NCBI GenBank assembly: GCA_964543955.1
Contig: CAZJBN010000007.1
Span: 1-64,000 of the forward strand
Direction: 5' to 3'
DNA: 64,000 nucleotides
Source: VFZN01 sp964543955
Lineage (GTDB): Bacteria; Acidobacteriota; Vicinamibacteria; Vicinamibacterales; UBA2999
The position numbers and the translations under genes were made by a program. Below are positions 52,795 to 62,284 of this stretch, one piece after another (within the stretch, counting starts at the first letter, position 1; each line of letters opens with the position of its first letter). The notes below the pieces were generated by a model that worked only from the letters and a program-made list of their open reading frames with translations, ran no database searches and had not been told where the DNA came from.

Positions 52795-53835
52795 CTACGG
52801 TCCGAGCAGCGTCTCGACAGCGCGCGGCCACGTCATGGTCGCGGCCAGGGCCGCGCCGGCTTCGCCAAGGCGAATCGCACGCGTGCGGTCGGACATCACG
52901 TCGCGCAGGCCGAGGGCCAGCGCCTCGGGCGTCGGATCGGTGACGCTGCCGTTGATGCCGTGCCGGACGAGCTCGGCCGGCCCTCCGCTGTCGGCCACGG
53001 TCACGACGGCCTTGGCGCACGCGAAGGCCTCGACGGTGACGAAGCCGTAGTCTTCGTTCCACGGTACGAACGCCACGGCGCGGCAGCGGGCCAGATGCGC
53101 AATGACGTCCGCGTCCGACAGACGGCCCGTGAACTCGACGCGTTCGACCAGCCCGAGCCGGTTCCTGAGCGCCAGAAGCGCGGACAACTCCGCCCCCTCA
53201 CCAGCGATGACGCAGCGGATGCCCGCGGCAGCCGGCTCGGCCAGCGCGCGGAGGAGCAGGTCGAACCGCTTCAGCGGCGCGAGCCGCGAGACGGCGAACA
53301 GGTAGTCCCCGTAGGCGTCGCAGCGGTAGTCGCGAACGGGAGGCGGCGGATAGAGCACGCGCGACGAGATCCCACCCCACGTCTGCAGCCGCGACTGCAC
53401 GGTCGCGGAGATCACGAAGCGCCTCGGGATGCGCTTCAGGAAGTAGCCGTCCGCGCGCTGGATGATGGCGCGCCGCGTGCGCTCCTTGAGGCGGCCCTTC
53501 CACGAGAGATGGACGTGGAAGCGGTCCCACAGGTCGTAGTACTCGCGCATCCGGTGGTTGAGCCACAGGACGTGGTTCGGATGCTGCACCGCATAGGCCG
53601 GGAACCGCAGGCTGATGACACGGTCGATGGGCTTCTCTTCGTGCGCAAGACCGACGTCGGTGCACCACGCGGCCATGTAGGCGCTCGCCTGCATGCCGAA
53701 GCGATTCTGCGGCGTGACGACGAGGCCGGCGTCGTGGCCGCTCTCGCGGAGCGCCGAGACCAGCTCGCGGGCCATGACCAGATGGCCGCCTTCGGCGAAC
53801 GGCGGGCTGGCGGTCACAACGGCGACGGTGGCCAC
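52795..53835 (-). CDS. Glycosyltransferase family 4-type
   Basis: 346 residues from a GTG at 53835 (VATVAVVTASPPFAEGG); a frame upstream overlaps the membrane-protein gene without any ATG. GT-B fold: N-terminal loop PPFAEGGHLV, C-terminal domain with LFAVSRLAPLKRFDLLL, CVIAGEGAELSAL, VEFTGRLSDADVIAHL and the donor-binding FVPWNEDYGFVTVEAFACAKAVVT (EDYGFVTVEA for the E-x7-E motif). Adds a sugar from a nucleotide donor. Last gene of a five-gene glycan cluster. Confidence 0.88.
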   Translation of the reverse strand: MATVAVVTASPPFAEGGHLVMARELVSALRESGHDAGLVVTPQNRFGMQASAYMAAWCTDVGLAHEEKPIDRVISLRFPAYAVQHPNHVLWLNHRMREYYDLWDRFHVHLSWKGRLKERTRRAIIQRADGYFLKRIPRRFVISATVQSRLQTWGGISSRVLYPPPPVRDYRCDAYGDYLFAVSRLAPLKRFDLLLRALAEPAAAGIRCVIAGEGAELSALLALRNRLGLVERVEFTGRLSDADVIAHLARCRAVAFVPWNEDYGFVTVEAFACAKAVVTVADSGGPAELVRHGINGSVTDPTPEALALGLRDVMSDRTRAIRLGEAGAALAATMTWPRAVETLLGP

Positions 53836-53920
53836 GGCTACGTCCGGCTCCGCGCTCGCTGCGCCGGCATCTCGATCGGCATGCCGCCGGCCGAGACCCG
53901 CGAACGAGGCTTCTCGCTCA

Positions 53921-55918
53921 TCATCGGGCTGCCGCGTCCGGCGGCGGCGTGTCGTAGAGCGGCACCAGCCTGACGAAGACGCCCAGGAAGCGGTTGTCAC
54001 GTGAACCGCCTTCGAAGAGCGGCACGAAGCCGGTCTCGCTCGCGATCGACATCTGGTAGACGTAGTTGGTCGGAAACCGCGGATTGGGGCGATACGGCAG
54101 GCCCGGCGGCATGTCGATGATGAAGGCCTGCGCGGAGCTGGCGGGCATGTCGATCACACGCGTCTCCCATCCGTTCGACACCGTGACGCGGTTGGGCCTG
54201 GGCCCGGTCTCGAGCTGCACCTCCATCCGCGGAATCGTGAGCGAGCGCTGCCGTTCGCCTTCAGCCGTCACTTCACCGACGATCGGAGCGCGCAGGAGGA
54301 GATCCGCGCGCGACTCGCCGCGCACCCAGAAGCGATCTCCTTCGCGGTTGTACGCGTTGTCGTCGAGGAAATAGGCCAGCATTGGAGGCTGGCCCGCCAG
54401 CGGCTGCCGGGCGCGCGATGGGCTGACACCGACCGGCAGGTCGTTGATGAGCGACAGCTCGGGCGGCAGCAGGCGGAAGAGCCCCGTCTTGGTGTGCTCG
54501 CCCGGGTGGAAGGACGAGTAGAACGGATTCGAGAGGACCGGCATCGTGAAGAGCGCGCCAATCGCCATCGCGACGAGACCCGGCACGGCGGTCTGAAGCG
54601 GCGGCACCAGAAACAGGAAGACCGGATAGACGCCGAGGAAGTAGCGGTTCCCCACCGGTCCGCCACCCCCCGAGTACGTGAACGGCATGTACAGCAGGAG
54701 TGCGACGGCCGATCCCAGCCCCGCGGCCAGCACCAGCCACTGCCAGACCGCGCGGTCCCTGGTCGCGACGAGGAAGAGCAGCATCGCCACGACGCCTGGG
54801 AAGTAATACGCCGCAAACCCCGTGTGGCGTCCGAAGAAGAAGTACCCGATATTCCGGCGGAACACCTCCACGAGGGCATCGCGGCTCACAAGGACGTCGA
54901 GGAGCACGCCGTCGGTCGCCATATCGAGGCAGACCGTGTCGAACGTCGCCTGCTCGGTCTGGTACGGGAACCCGCCCATCCCGCTGTAACACGTACGCCG
55001 GTCTCCGCCCTGGTAGTTCCACTCGCCCGTAATCGCGATGTTCATCGCGAAGAGCGCCGCGACCGTGACGGCGAACACCGTGCCGATCTCGAAGAACCTT
55101 CTCCACTGCTTCCGAAACATGGCCGAGGCGAGAAGCGGGAAGATGAGCAGGATGTGCGTCGGCTTGGAGAAGGTCGCGATGCCGAGGAAGATGGCGGCGA
55201 TCACGTCGCTCCGCCGCCCGAGGAACCAGCGGATGCGGCCTGGCGCGGAGGTCTCGAGCGCACTGGCGCCCGCCACATCCTTGTAGCACCAGAAGAAATA
55301 ACCGAAGAGGACCATTGCCGCGTTGAAGAAGTCCGGCGTCATCCACACCATGTAGACGGGCGCGATCGACAGGAACAGGAACGCGCTCGCGAAGATGAGC
55401 GCTGCCACGGGGTGACTGCGTGCCGCGAGGAACGCATAGGCGCAGAGGAACATCCCGGTCATCAGGATCGCGTGCAGCACCAGGAAGCCGTTGGTCCCGA
55501 ACAGCCAGACGAACGGGGCGGCAAAGAGCGGGAAGATGAACGACTTGCCGTAGTAGAGGCGTCGAGGATCGGGGTCGGCACGCGAGCCGACGTGCACGAA
55601 CGGAAACCCGCCGCCGAACCGGACGTCGAGGTCTCGACCGCGCTTGAGGAAGATGCCCTCGGGCCCGCTCGGATAGTCCTTCCAGACGCGCTCCAGGTCC
55701 TCGCGGCGGTACGCGAAGTCCCCGTCGTTGGCCAGGCTCTGCGCGAGCGAATAGTAGGTGGCGCCGTCGCTGAAGAAGCCGTAGCTCACCTTCTCGTAGT
55801 TCACGGTGAGCGCCCACGCGAGCAGGACCACGCCGACGGCCGCCGAGGCCGACGCGCCCACGCGCCACGCCAGGGTCCGATTGGCGAGCCGCCGGGCTAC
55901 GGGGTGATCGATCGTCAT
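53921..55918 (-). CDS. Multi-pass membrane protein, GT39/PMT-like
   Basis: 665 residues with ~11 predicted helices in residues 20-510 and a hydrophilic C-terminal part of ~150 residues, probably periplasmic. After the first helix comes SYGFFSDGATYYSLAQSLAND, whose Asp near the first loop suits GT-C transferases that use lipid-linked sugars. A FFNAAMVLFGYFFWCYKD helix and GNRYFLGVYPVFLFL follow. No recognised specific subfamily. Its ATG overlaps the upstream glycosyltransferase stop (ATGA), so it belongs to the glycan operon. Confidence 0.7.
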   Translation of the reverse strand: MTIDHPVARRLANRTLAWRVGASASAAVGVVLLAWALTVNYEKVSYGFFSDGATYYSLAQSLANDGDFAYRREDLERVWKDYPSGPEGIFLKRGRDLDVRFGGGFPFVHVGSRADPDPRRLYYGKSFIFPLFAAPFVWLFGTNGFLVLHAILMTGMFLCAYAFLAARSHPVAALIFASAFLFLSIAPVYMVWMTPDFFNAAMVLFGYFFWCYKDVAGASALETSAPGRIRWFLGRRSDVIAAIFLGIATFSKPTHILLIFPLLASAMFRKQWRRFFEIGTVFAVTVAALFAMNIAITGEWNYQGGDRRTCYSGMGGFPYQTEQATFDTVCLDMATDGVLLDVLVSRDALVEVFRRNIGYFFFGRHTGFAAYYFPGVVAMLLFLVATRDRAVWQWLVLAAGLGSAVALLLYMPFTYSGGGGPVGNRYFLGVYPVFLFLVPPLQTAVPGLVAMAIGALFTMPVLSNPFYSSFHPGEHTKTGLFRLLPPELSLINDLPVGVSPSRARQPLAGQPPMLAYFLDDNAYNREGDRFWVRGESRADLLLRAPIVGEVTAEGERQRSLTIPRMEVQLETGPRPNRVTVSNGWETRVIDMPASSAQAFIIDMPPGLPYRPNPRFPTNYVYQMSIASETGFVPLFEGGSRDNRFLGVFVRLVPLYDTPPPDAAAR

Positions 55919-57108
55919 CGGGTCGTCAGGAAGCCAAGGTCCGCCTGCAGCACGCCCGCGCGCCCGGTCCGGCGCGAGGTCTCGTGGAGGAGCAGGTAGA
56001 GCCGCTCCATCTTACGGACGAACGCCCCGATGTCATAGTGAGAACCCGTGCGGCGGGCGCCATCGGCCAGCCGCGCCGCGAGGGCCGGCTCGTCGATCAA
56101 CCGGTTCACGGCCTCCGCGAGCCGCTCCGCATTCCTGCGTGGCACGACCAGCGAGTCCTGCCCGTCGGTCAGCACGTCCATCAGCCCGTCCGCATCGGTC
56201 GCGACGATCGGCTTCCCCATCGCCAGCGCTTCGAACACGGTGAGCGGCGTGCCCTCCCAGAGCGATGGAAACACGAGGATGTCGAGCGCGGACAGCACGC
56301 GGGCCACGTCGCGCTGGAAGCCAGTGAAGATCACCCGATCGCCAAGGCCGAGCGCACGGGCCTGCGCCTCGAGCACTGGCTGCAGTTCCCCTTCGCCGAC
56401 GATGAAGACACGGACCCCGGGATGACGCACGACGATCGCGGGGACGGCCGAGACGAGGTACTCGTTCCCCTTGGCCGGCATCAACCGCGTGACGGTGCCG
56501 ACGGCCACGGTATCCGGCGCGATACCCAGCTCGGCGCGGGACGAGGCGATCTCCTGCGGGCTCCTGACTCGCGCGAACTCATCGAGCGGCGCCCCAAGGT
56601 AGACGACCTTCGTCCGCTCTTCAGGCATCAGCCGCGCGCGGATCGTGAACTCCGCCGTGGACGCCGACACGGCGATGGCAAGGTCCGTGTGTGGCGCGAG
56701 CAGGCGATCGGCGGCCTTCTGGAACCACGGTGTGTCCCCGTGATTCGCATGCTCGTGCAGGATGGCGGGAATCTTCATCGCCCTCGCGCACATCCGCCCG
56801 AAGGTCGTCGCGCCGTAGCCGTGCAGGTGCACGAGGTCGGCCTTCTTCTCCTTCAGCACCTTGAGAAGCACCGTGTAAGTCCCTGGGTCGAACTTGTGCC
56901 GGGCGAGATAGGTGACGTCGATGCCGTACTGCTCGAGGGTGTCCTCGGAGAGGTCCTTCCTGCGCAGGCTGATGAGCGAGACATTGAAGCGCGAGCGGTC
57001 GAAGCGCGGGATCATCCACGCAAAGAGACGCTTGACGCCGTGCATGCGCGAGCCTTCCCAGCCCAGGTGATCGCAGATGTGAACCACATTCAATCTGCCC
57101 GGGGTCAC
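55915..57108 (-). CDS. Glycosyltransferase family 4-type
   Basis: 397 residues from the GTG at 57108, sharing GTGA with the epimerase stop; the longer frame upstream is noise. GT-B enzyme: VHICDHLGWEGSRMHGVKR, LVHLHGYGATTFGR, ILHEHANHGD, VGTVTRLMPAKGNEYLV, FIVGEGELQPVLEAQA, VIFTGFQRDVARVLS and FPSLWEGTPLTVFEALAMGKPIVAT (donor motif). Likely acts on the same lipid-linked glycan as its neighbours. Confidence 0.9.
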   Translation of the reverse strand: MTPGRLNVVHICDHLGWEGSRMHGVKRLFAWMIPRFDRSRFNVSLISLRRKDLSEDTLEQYGIDVTYLARHKFDPGTYTVLLKVLKEKKADLVHLHGYGATTFGRMCARAMKIPAILHEHANHGDTPWFQKAADRLLAPHTDLAIAVSASTAEFTIRARLMPEERTKVVYLGAPLDEFARVRSPQEIASSRAELGIAPDTVAVGTVTRLMPAKGNEYLVSAVPAIVVRHPGVRVFIVGEGELQPVLEAQARALGLGDRVIFTGFQRDVARVLSALDILVFPSLWEGTPLTVFEALAMGKPIVATDADGLMDVLTDGQDSLVVPRRNAERLAEAVNRLIDEPALAARLADGARRTGSHYDIGAFVRKMERLYLLLHETSRRTGRAGVLQADLGFLTTR

Positions 57109-58097
57109 AGCAGCCCCTCCCGGCGATACCACTCGCTCGTGCGATGGATGCCCTCTTCGAGATCGACCTTCGGCAGGTAGCCGAGCTCTGTTCGTGCGCG
57201 GGTCGTGTCGAAGGCTCGGCTCTTCGTGTAGAAGTCCACTCGCCGGCGGTAGAGCGGCGGTTCGATGCGCAGCGGAACGCAGACGAGCTCGCACATGAGG
57301 CCCGCGGTCCACACGGGCCACACGGGCCAGTGCACGCGCGGCGGCTCGACGCCCAGATCCTTGGCCACGAGCGCGACGAGCTCGGCGAGCGTCGTGTATC
57401 GCGGCCCGGCCAGGATGTAGGTGCGCCCGCGTGCGGCCGCCACCGTCCCGCACAGCCGGAAGCCCTCGACGAGGTCGTCGATGAAGGTGAGGTGGTAGAA
57501 CACCTCGCCCGAGCCCAGCATCGGGAAGCGCCCGTGCTTCAGCCCGCGGAACATCTTGAGGAAGCGCGTATCGCCCGGTCCATAGATGCCAATCGGCCGC
57601 GCGACGACCACGTCGAAACCCGTTTCGACCCCGAAGGCACGCGCCAGCTGCTCGGCCTCGAGCTTGGTGTCCTGGTAGATGTCGCCAGGGTTGAACGGCG
57701 CGTCCTCGTTCGCGGGCGGGTGTGCGATGTGCCCGTGGACGCCGCCGGTACTGCAGTGGACGAGACGTCGGACGCCGGCCTGTCGGGCGGCCGCGAGCAG
57801 GTGACGTGTGCCGTCCACGTTGATCGCGCGATAGGCGGCGTCGGGCTGGCCCGCCTCCCGATAGGTCGCCGCAATGTGGTACACGATCTCGACCCCGTCC
57901 ACGGCGTGTCCGACCGACGAAGGGTCGCCCAGGTCGCCTTCGTACGCCTGGACGCCGGCCGCCACCAGCGGCGACCGCTCGAAGCGTGCCCGGCTCTTCG
58001 GCCTCACCAGTGCCCGCACCTCGTCACCGCCACGCGCGAGCGTCGCTGCCAGGTGCCCGCCGGTGAACCCGGTCGCGCCCGTGACGAGGACCCTCAC
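57105..58097 (-). CDS. NAD-dependent epimerase/dehydratase family protein
   Basis: 330-residue extended SDR. LVTGATGFTGGHLAATLARGG binds the cofactor; the catalytic Tyr-Lys is in GDIYQDTKLEAE, with HCSTGG as the Ser region; RPIGIYGPGDTRFL follows. It is closer to hopanoid- or dihydroflavonol-type reductases (HpnA-like) than to UDP-sugar epimerases, by the short C-terminus and VHGHIAHPP loop, but this is tentative. Overlaps both neighbours by 4 nt. Confidence 0.85.
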   Translation of the reverse strand: MRVLVTGATGFTGGHLAATLARGGDEVRALVRPKSRARFERSPLVAAGVQAYEGDLGDPSSVGHAVDGVEIVYHIAATYREAGQPDAAYRAINVDGTRHLLAAARQAGVRRLVHCSTGGVHGHIAHPPANEDAPFNPGDIYQDTKLEAEQLARAFGVETGFDVVVARPIGIYGPGDTRFLKMFRGLKHGRFPMLGSGEVFYHLTFIDDLVEGFRLCGTVAAARGRTYILAGPRYTTLAELVALVAKDLGVEPPRVHWPVWPVWTAGLMCELVCVPLRIEPPLYRRRVDFYTKSRAFDTTRARTELGYLPKVDLEEGIHRTSEWYRREGLL

Positions 58098-59324
58098 CGC
58101 TCGGCCACAGGGAGGGACGTTTTCACCGGCCCGGAGGCGCCCGCCACGAGCCGCGCGTAGGCCTGGGCCGTGCGCCGGACGTACGCCTCGCGGCTGTACT
58201 TCTCCTCGGCCACCGCACGGGCGCGGCCTGCAAGGCCGTCACGAAGCGCCGCGTCGTCGACCAGCCGCGCCAGTGCGGCCGCGAACGGCTCGGCCTCGGG
58301 CGGCGCGAGCATCGCGATCGCCGGCGTGAGCACCTGCGTGTGCGTCAGCAGGTTGGTGGCGACGATGGGCCTGCCCGAGCGCAGGTATGAGTAGATCTTG
58401 AGCGGCGTGTTGGTGCCGCGGATGCGCGGCGAAACCAGGATGTCCGACGCCTCCACGAAGCTGGGAATCTCCCGGGCCGGCTGTTGTCCCGTGAACACCA
58501 TCGTGTCGGCTGCACCCTGCTCCCGCGCCCGCGCCCGGGCCGCCTCCACCTGTGGCGGCTCGCCGCCGACGACGAGCACGCGAGCGACAGGGTGGGTCCG
58601 CGCAAGGATCGCCGCCACGTCGATGAGCAGGTCGACGCCCTGGTAGGCCTCGAACGTCCCGGTGTACAGGACGAGCGGCGCCCCCGGCGGCACGCCCCAC
58701 GCCGTCCGCAGCGCATCCGGTGTCCGGGTCGGCGCCTCGTCGACATCGCCGCCCATCACGTTCTCGATGAGCAGCGACTTGTCGCCCGCGCCCATGGCGA
58801 CCACCGTATCCTGCAGCTCCTGGCAGATCGTGATCACCGACTGCGACCCGTGGACCATTCGGTCCTCGGCCCACGAGAACACGCGGCGGAGCGTCCCGGA
58901 GCNNNNNNNNNNCGGAGCGGCTGTACTTGAAGTTGCTGAGCTGCTGCGGCAGGCTCGAGTGCATGTCGTAGAGGTGCGGAATGCCGAGCCACCGCGCCAG
59001 CCACACGCCGACAAGCCCCATCTCCTCGTGCGAGTGGACGGCGTCATACCGCTCGCGCGAGACGCGGCCGGCAATCGTCGCCAGCATGAGGCTGTCGAGC
59101 ACGACCTTGGTGCCCGATGGCCCGATGCGGACCTTCCGCACGAGTGGCGGTCTCCACGTGCGGAAGATCCGCACGTTCGGGATCTCGACGTCCCGGCCGA
59201 TCGGATAGGTGACGAGGTCCACGTGATGGCCCAGCTCCGACAGGGCCTTGAGACGGTGGTATTCGCTGAAGGGGGTGCCGCGCGGCTCGAAGAACGGCTC
59301 CGGCGCGAGCATCAGGATGCGCAC
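58094..59324 (-). CDS. Glycosyltransferase family 4-type, split by assembly gap
   Basis: First gene of the glycan operon. N-terminal half: MRILMLAPEPFFEPRGTPFS, LVTYPIGRDV and DAVHSHEEMGLVGVWLARWL, ending QLSNFKYSRS at the N run. C-terminal half, in another frame: FSWAEDRMVHGSQSVITICQ, PLVLYTGTFEAYQGVDLLID, VLVVGGEPPQ, DTMVFTGQQPARE, VSPRIRGTNTPLKIYSYLRSGRPIVAT. As scaffolded (10 N) the halves are out of frame. If the 6-nt identical flanks are merged, the gene is 1215 nt, a clean 404-residue protein reading SRSGTLRRVF across the join. Stop overlaps the epimerase start (ATGA). Confidence 0.85.
58903..58912. other. Run of 10 N (scaffold gap)
   Basis: Ten unknown bases inside a glycosyltransferase gene. 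CGGAGC stands immediately on both sides (58897-58902 and 58913-58918), as expected when two overlapping contig ends are joined with a default-size gap. Confidence 0.95.
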
Positions 59325-59428
59325 ACTCCATTATAGATGCCCGCATTTGCTCCGGCTGTCGCAGCCGTGCGCACCCCTGTAAAGTCGCAGGCACGGCCGG
59401 CCGATACCCCCGGTAAGGAGATGTGCCG

Positions 59429-60631
59429 ATGAACCGCGCAAGTCTCGCGGCAGCGCTGGCCGGCGCCGTGCTGGTCACGACAGCGTGCGAGCAGGTCAAG
59501 AGCGCCAACCCGCTCAGCCCCTCCATCGCCGGCCCGATTCCCGGGGTCAACATCACGGCACCACTCACGCTCGAGCCGCCGGCGGGCGCCGAAGTCATCC
59601 AGGAGGGACAGCCGATCAGCCTCCTGCTCGAGAATGCCTCGACCAACGGCGAACGTCCTCTCTGGCTGCGTATCGAACTGGCGGCCGACGCCGGCTTCAC
59701 CCAGGTCGTCCATCACGCCGACCGTGTATCGCCGGGCGAAGGCGGCCGCACGAGCTACCAGATGCCTCAGCTTCTCGGTACGGGGCACACCTATTACTGG
59801 CGGGCGCAGGCCATGGACGGCGCCAACACCGGTCCCTACTCGTCGGTCGCCAACTTCCGCGTCGTCAACCCGGTCGTCCTGGAGCCTCCAACGCCGCTCG
59901 AGCCCATCGGACAACTCACGCACAGCTCGCCGACCTTCAAGGTGCGGAACGGCCGCATCGAAGGGACGACCGATGTCATCTACCGCATCGAGGTGGCGAC
60001 CTCGCCGGATCCCTCCACGATCGTGGCGGTCCTGTCGGCCTCGCCCGACCCGAGCGGAACGACAACCGTGTCGGTGGGCGACGTGCCACCCGGCACCACG
60101 TACTACTGGCGGACGTACGCCACCGACGGCACGACCCAGAGCCCGTACTCGGACGCCGTCTCGTTCAGGACCGCTGACGCGGCGCCGGGCCCTGGCCCCG
60201 GGCCAGGCCCTGGTCCCGCTCCCTCTCCCACGCCTCCTCCGTCGAGCGGAACCGTCGGTCCGCCTCGGAACATCTCCGAGCAGGAGGCGCTCCAGATCAT
60301 CCGGTCGGTCCACGACACGGAACGCTGGGACCTCGGCTCGCGCTCGAGCCGAGAGCAGCGCGTGGAGTTCCTCTATCGCGCGGTCGCGGTCCTTCACTAC
60401 GGCCACTCGCGATACAACCGCTCGGGCCCGGATGCGAACTGGTGTGTCAAGGACGCGGGCGGCGGCCGTCCGCCGTCGGACGATGTGCTGGTGCGGTGTG
60501 ATTCGCGCGACGCGTGGGACCTGATCGGCGGTGCCGGCGCGGATGGCTACAGCTTCCACCTCGATTACATCGGCCGCCTGCCGGGCAACCAGAACGTCTA
60601 TGCGCCGCCGCGATCGTCGCTGCCCCAGTAG
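59429..60631 (+). CDS. Lipoprotein with Ig/FN3-like repeats and a conserved C-terminal domain
   Basis: 400 residues from the ATG at 59429, with AAGGAG 8 nt upstream. Lipobox LVTTAC gives a lipid-anchored Cys at residue 20. Residues ~40-250 hold two beta-sandwich modules with 'GTGHTYYWRAQAMDG' and 'PPGTTYYWRTYATDG'. A Gly-Pro repeat (APGPGPGPGPGPAPSPTPPP) follows, then a ~130-residue C-terminal domain starting PPRNISEQEALQII, with GSRSSREQR, AVLHYGHSRYN, ANWCVKDAG and DVLVRCDSRDAWDL. The same domain ends the 63269 gene. No known family recognised. Confidence 0.7.
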   Translation: MNRASLAAALAGAVLVTTACEQVKSANPLSPSIAGPIPGVNITAPLTLEPPAGAEVIQEGQPISLLLENASTNGERPLWLRIELAADAGFTQVVHHADRVSPGEGGRTSYQMPQLLGTGHTYYWRAQAMDGANTGPYSSVANFRVVNPVVLEPPTPLEPIGQLTHSSPTFKVRNGRIEGTTDVIYRIEVATSPDPSTIVAVLSASPDPSGTTTVSVGDVPPGTTYYWRTYATDGTTQSPYSDAVSFRTADAAPGPGPGPGPGPAPSPTPPPSSGTVGPPRNISEQEALQIIRSVHDTERWDLGSRSSREQRVEFLYRAVAVLHYGHSRYNRSGPDANWCVKDAGGGRPPSDDVLVRCDSRDAWDLIGGAGADGYSFHLDYIGRLPGNQNVYAPPRSSLPQ

Positions 60632-60643
60632 AATACCGATGCA

Positions 60644-62206
60644 GTGACGGTGAGCCCCGATCCACCAGCGCCACGGGCCGGCCCGCGGGTCGACCTCGCG
60701 CTGGTGGCCATCCTGCTGGTTGCGCTCGCGTTCCGCCTCTACCGGATCGACGCCCCGCTCGTCGATGCGCATTCCTGGCGTCAGATTACCAACGCCGACA
60801 TCGCGCGCCATTTCGCCGATGGCTCGCTCAATCCCTTCCTGCCTCGCGTGTCCTGGGGCGGACCGGACGCCGGCGTCGTCGGGATGGAGTTCCCGCTCCT
60901 CCAGTGGTCGACCGGCGCGCTCTGGCGTGCGACCGGCGAGTCCTCGATCGTCGCGCGTACGGTGGCGATGCTCTTCTCGCTGGCCACGGTCGGGCTCATG
61001 TATCTGCTTGGCGTCCGGTTCCACTCGCGCGGTGCCGGCCGGGCCGCGGCATGGCTCACCGCGATCTCGCCAGGGTTGATCTTCTTCGGCCGGAGCTTCC
61101 TGTCGGACACGCCGATGGTCACGTTCATGGTGGCGTCGGTGCTCGCGTGGGATTGGTACTTCGATCGGCCAACGTGGCGGCGCGCGGCCATGGCGTCGGC
61201 ACTGGTTGCGCTTGCGGGGCTGGTCAAGCTCCCCGCCATCCTGGTGCTCGGCGGCGTGGCAGGCCTCGCATGGGGCCGCAGCGGCTGGCGCGGCCTCTTC
61301 GATCGTGGACTGCTCCTCGGTTGCACCGCCGCGCTCGTGGCGACCGCGGCCTGGTACTGGTATGCGGATCGCGTGTACCTCGCGACGGGCCTCACGCAGG
61401 CCGTCTTCCGCCCTTCGGGGACGTACCCGCCTGACATCGCACCGGGCGTGACGTTCGCGACGGTCTCTCATTTCTCGACGGCGGCGCGCTTGTTCAGCAC
61501 CGAGTTCTGGTGGGTCATGGGCGACCGGCTGTGGAGTCTGTACCTGACGCCGGTCGGAACGTTCGCCGCCATCCTCGGCTTCGGCCTCGCCTGGAAGCGG
61601 CCGAACGGGTGGGCTCTGCACCTCTGGACGCTGGCCGGTCTGGCTCTCGTCGTGGTGGCGGCCGAAGGCCAGTACTGGCACGAGTTCCACACGCTGCCGC
61701 TCGTGCCACCGCTCCTGCTGTACGCCGGCCTCGCGCTCGCGCCCGTCTTCGCGCGCTGGCCGGGCCTGCCCCGCGCCGCGACGGTGGCCGTCGTCTCGGC
61801 GGCGGCAGCGGTCGTCTCAGTGCAGAGCTTCCGCGCGTCGGGGGTGAACGAGAAGTTCTATCGGTCCACCTCCACCGATGCCGGGTTCGTGCAGTGGGGT
61901 CCGGCCGTCCGCGAGGCGACGCCGGATGCGCCGATGATTACCGTGGACTACCTGGAAGGCGGGGCCAACTCGCCGATGCTGCTGTACTTCGCGCACCGGC
62001 AGGGCTGGAGCTTCGACGTGCACTCGATCTCGGTGGAGGTCATCGAACACCTCGCGCGGACCCGGGGCGCACGCTCCTTCGTGACGACGATCTGGCGAGA
62101 ACTCGAAGCCGAGAAGCCCGAGGTCGCGGCGTACCTCCTCGGTCACCGCGCCATCCCCCTCCCCTCGCCCGGACAGGACCTCAAGGCCTTCCGAATCGAA
62201 GACTGA
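60644..62206 (+). CDS. GT39-type membrane glycosyltransferase (ArnT/PMT-like)
   Basis: 520 residues from a GTG 12 bp after the lipoprotein stop. About 11 helices; the first periplasmic loop carries RIDAPLVDAHSWRQITNADIAR (acidic residue plus WRQ typical of PMT_2 enzymes). FPLLQWSTGALWRATGESS and PGLIFFGRSFLSDTPMVTFM follow. The C-terminal soluble part contains ITVDYLEGGANSPMLLYFAH. Transfers a sugar from a polyprenyl-phosphate donor to lipid or protein on the outer face. Probably co-transcribed with the preceding lipoprotein gene. Confidence 0.82.
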   Translation: MTVSPDPPAPRAGPRVDLALVAILLVALAFRLYRIDAPLVDAHSWRQITNADIARHFADGSLNPFLPRVSWGGPDAGVVGMEFPLLQWSTGALWRATGESSIVARTVAMLFSLATVGLMYLLGVRFHSRGAGRAAAWLTAISPGLIFFGRSFLSDTPMVTFMVASVLAWDWYFDRPTWRRAAMASALVALAGLVKLPAILVLGGVAGLAWGRSGWRGLFDRGLLLGCTAALVATAAWYWYADRVYLATGLTQAVFRPSGTYPPDIAPGVTFATVSHFSTAARLFSTEFWWVMGDRLWSLYLTPVGTFAAILGFGLAWKRPNGWALHLWTLAGLALVVVAAEGQYWHEFHTLPLVPPLLLYAGLALAPVFARWPGLPRAATVAVVSAAAAVVSVQSFRASGVNEKFYRSTSTDAGFVQWGPAVREATPDAPMITVDYLEGGANSPMLLYFAHRQGWSFDVHSISVEVIEHLARTRGARSFVTTIWRELEAEKPEVAAYLLGHRAIPLPSPGQDLKAFRIED

Positions 62207-62284
62207 GCGACTGGAGATCGGGCGATTGTCGATGTTCACTCAATCGGGAAGAACGACCCGATCGTCAACCTCCCAGCCGACCAT

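Noticed and set aside
58094..59324. Frameshifted glycosyltransferase pseudogene
   Set aside because: The frame change falls exactly at the N run and disappears when the identical flanks are merged, so it is an assembly artefact.
59325..59428. Riboswitch-like sequence ahead of the lipoprotein gene
   Set aside because: Faint resemblance (GTCGCAGGCACGG) to GEMM-type RNA only; the stem layout could not be built.
62207..62284. Inverted repeat near the end of the GT39-type gene as a terminator
   Set aside because: The arms (CTGGAGATCGGGCGATT and GATCGTCAACCTCCCAG) pair only with several gaps, so no stable hairpin could be defended.
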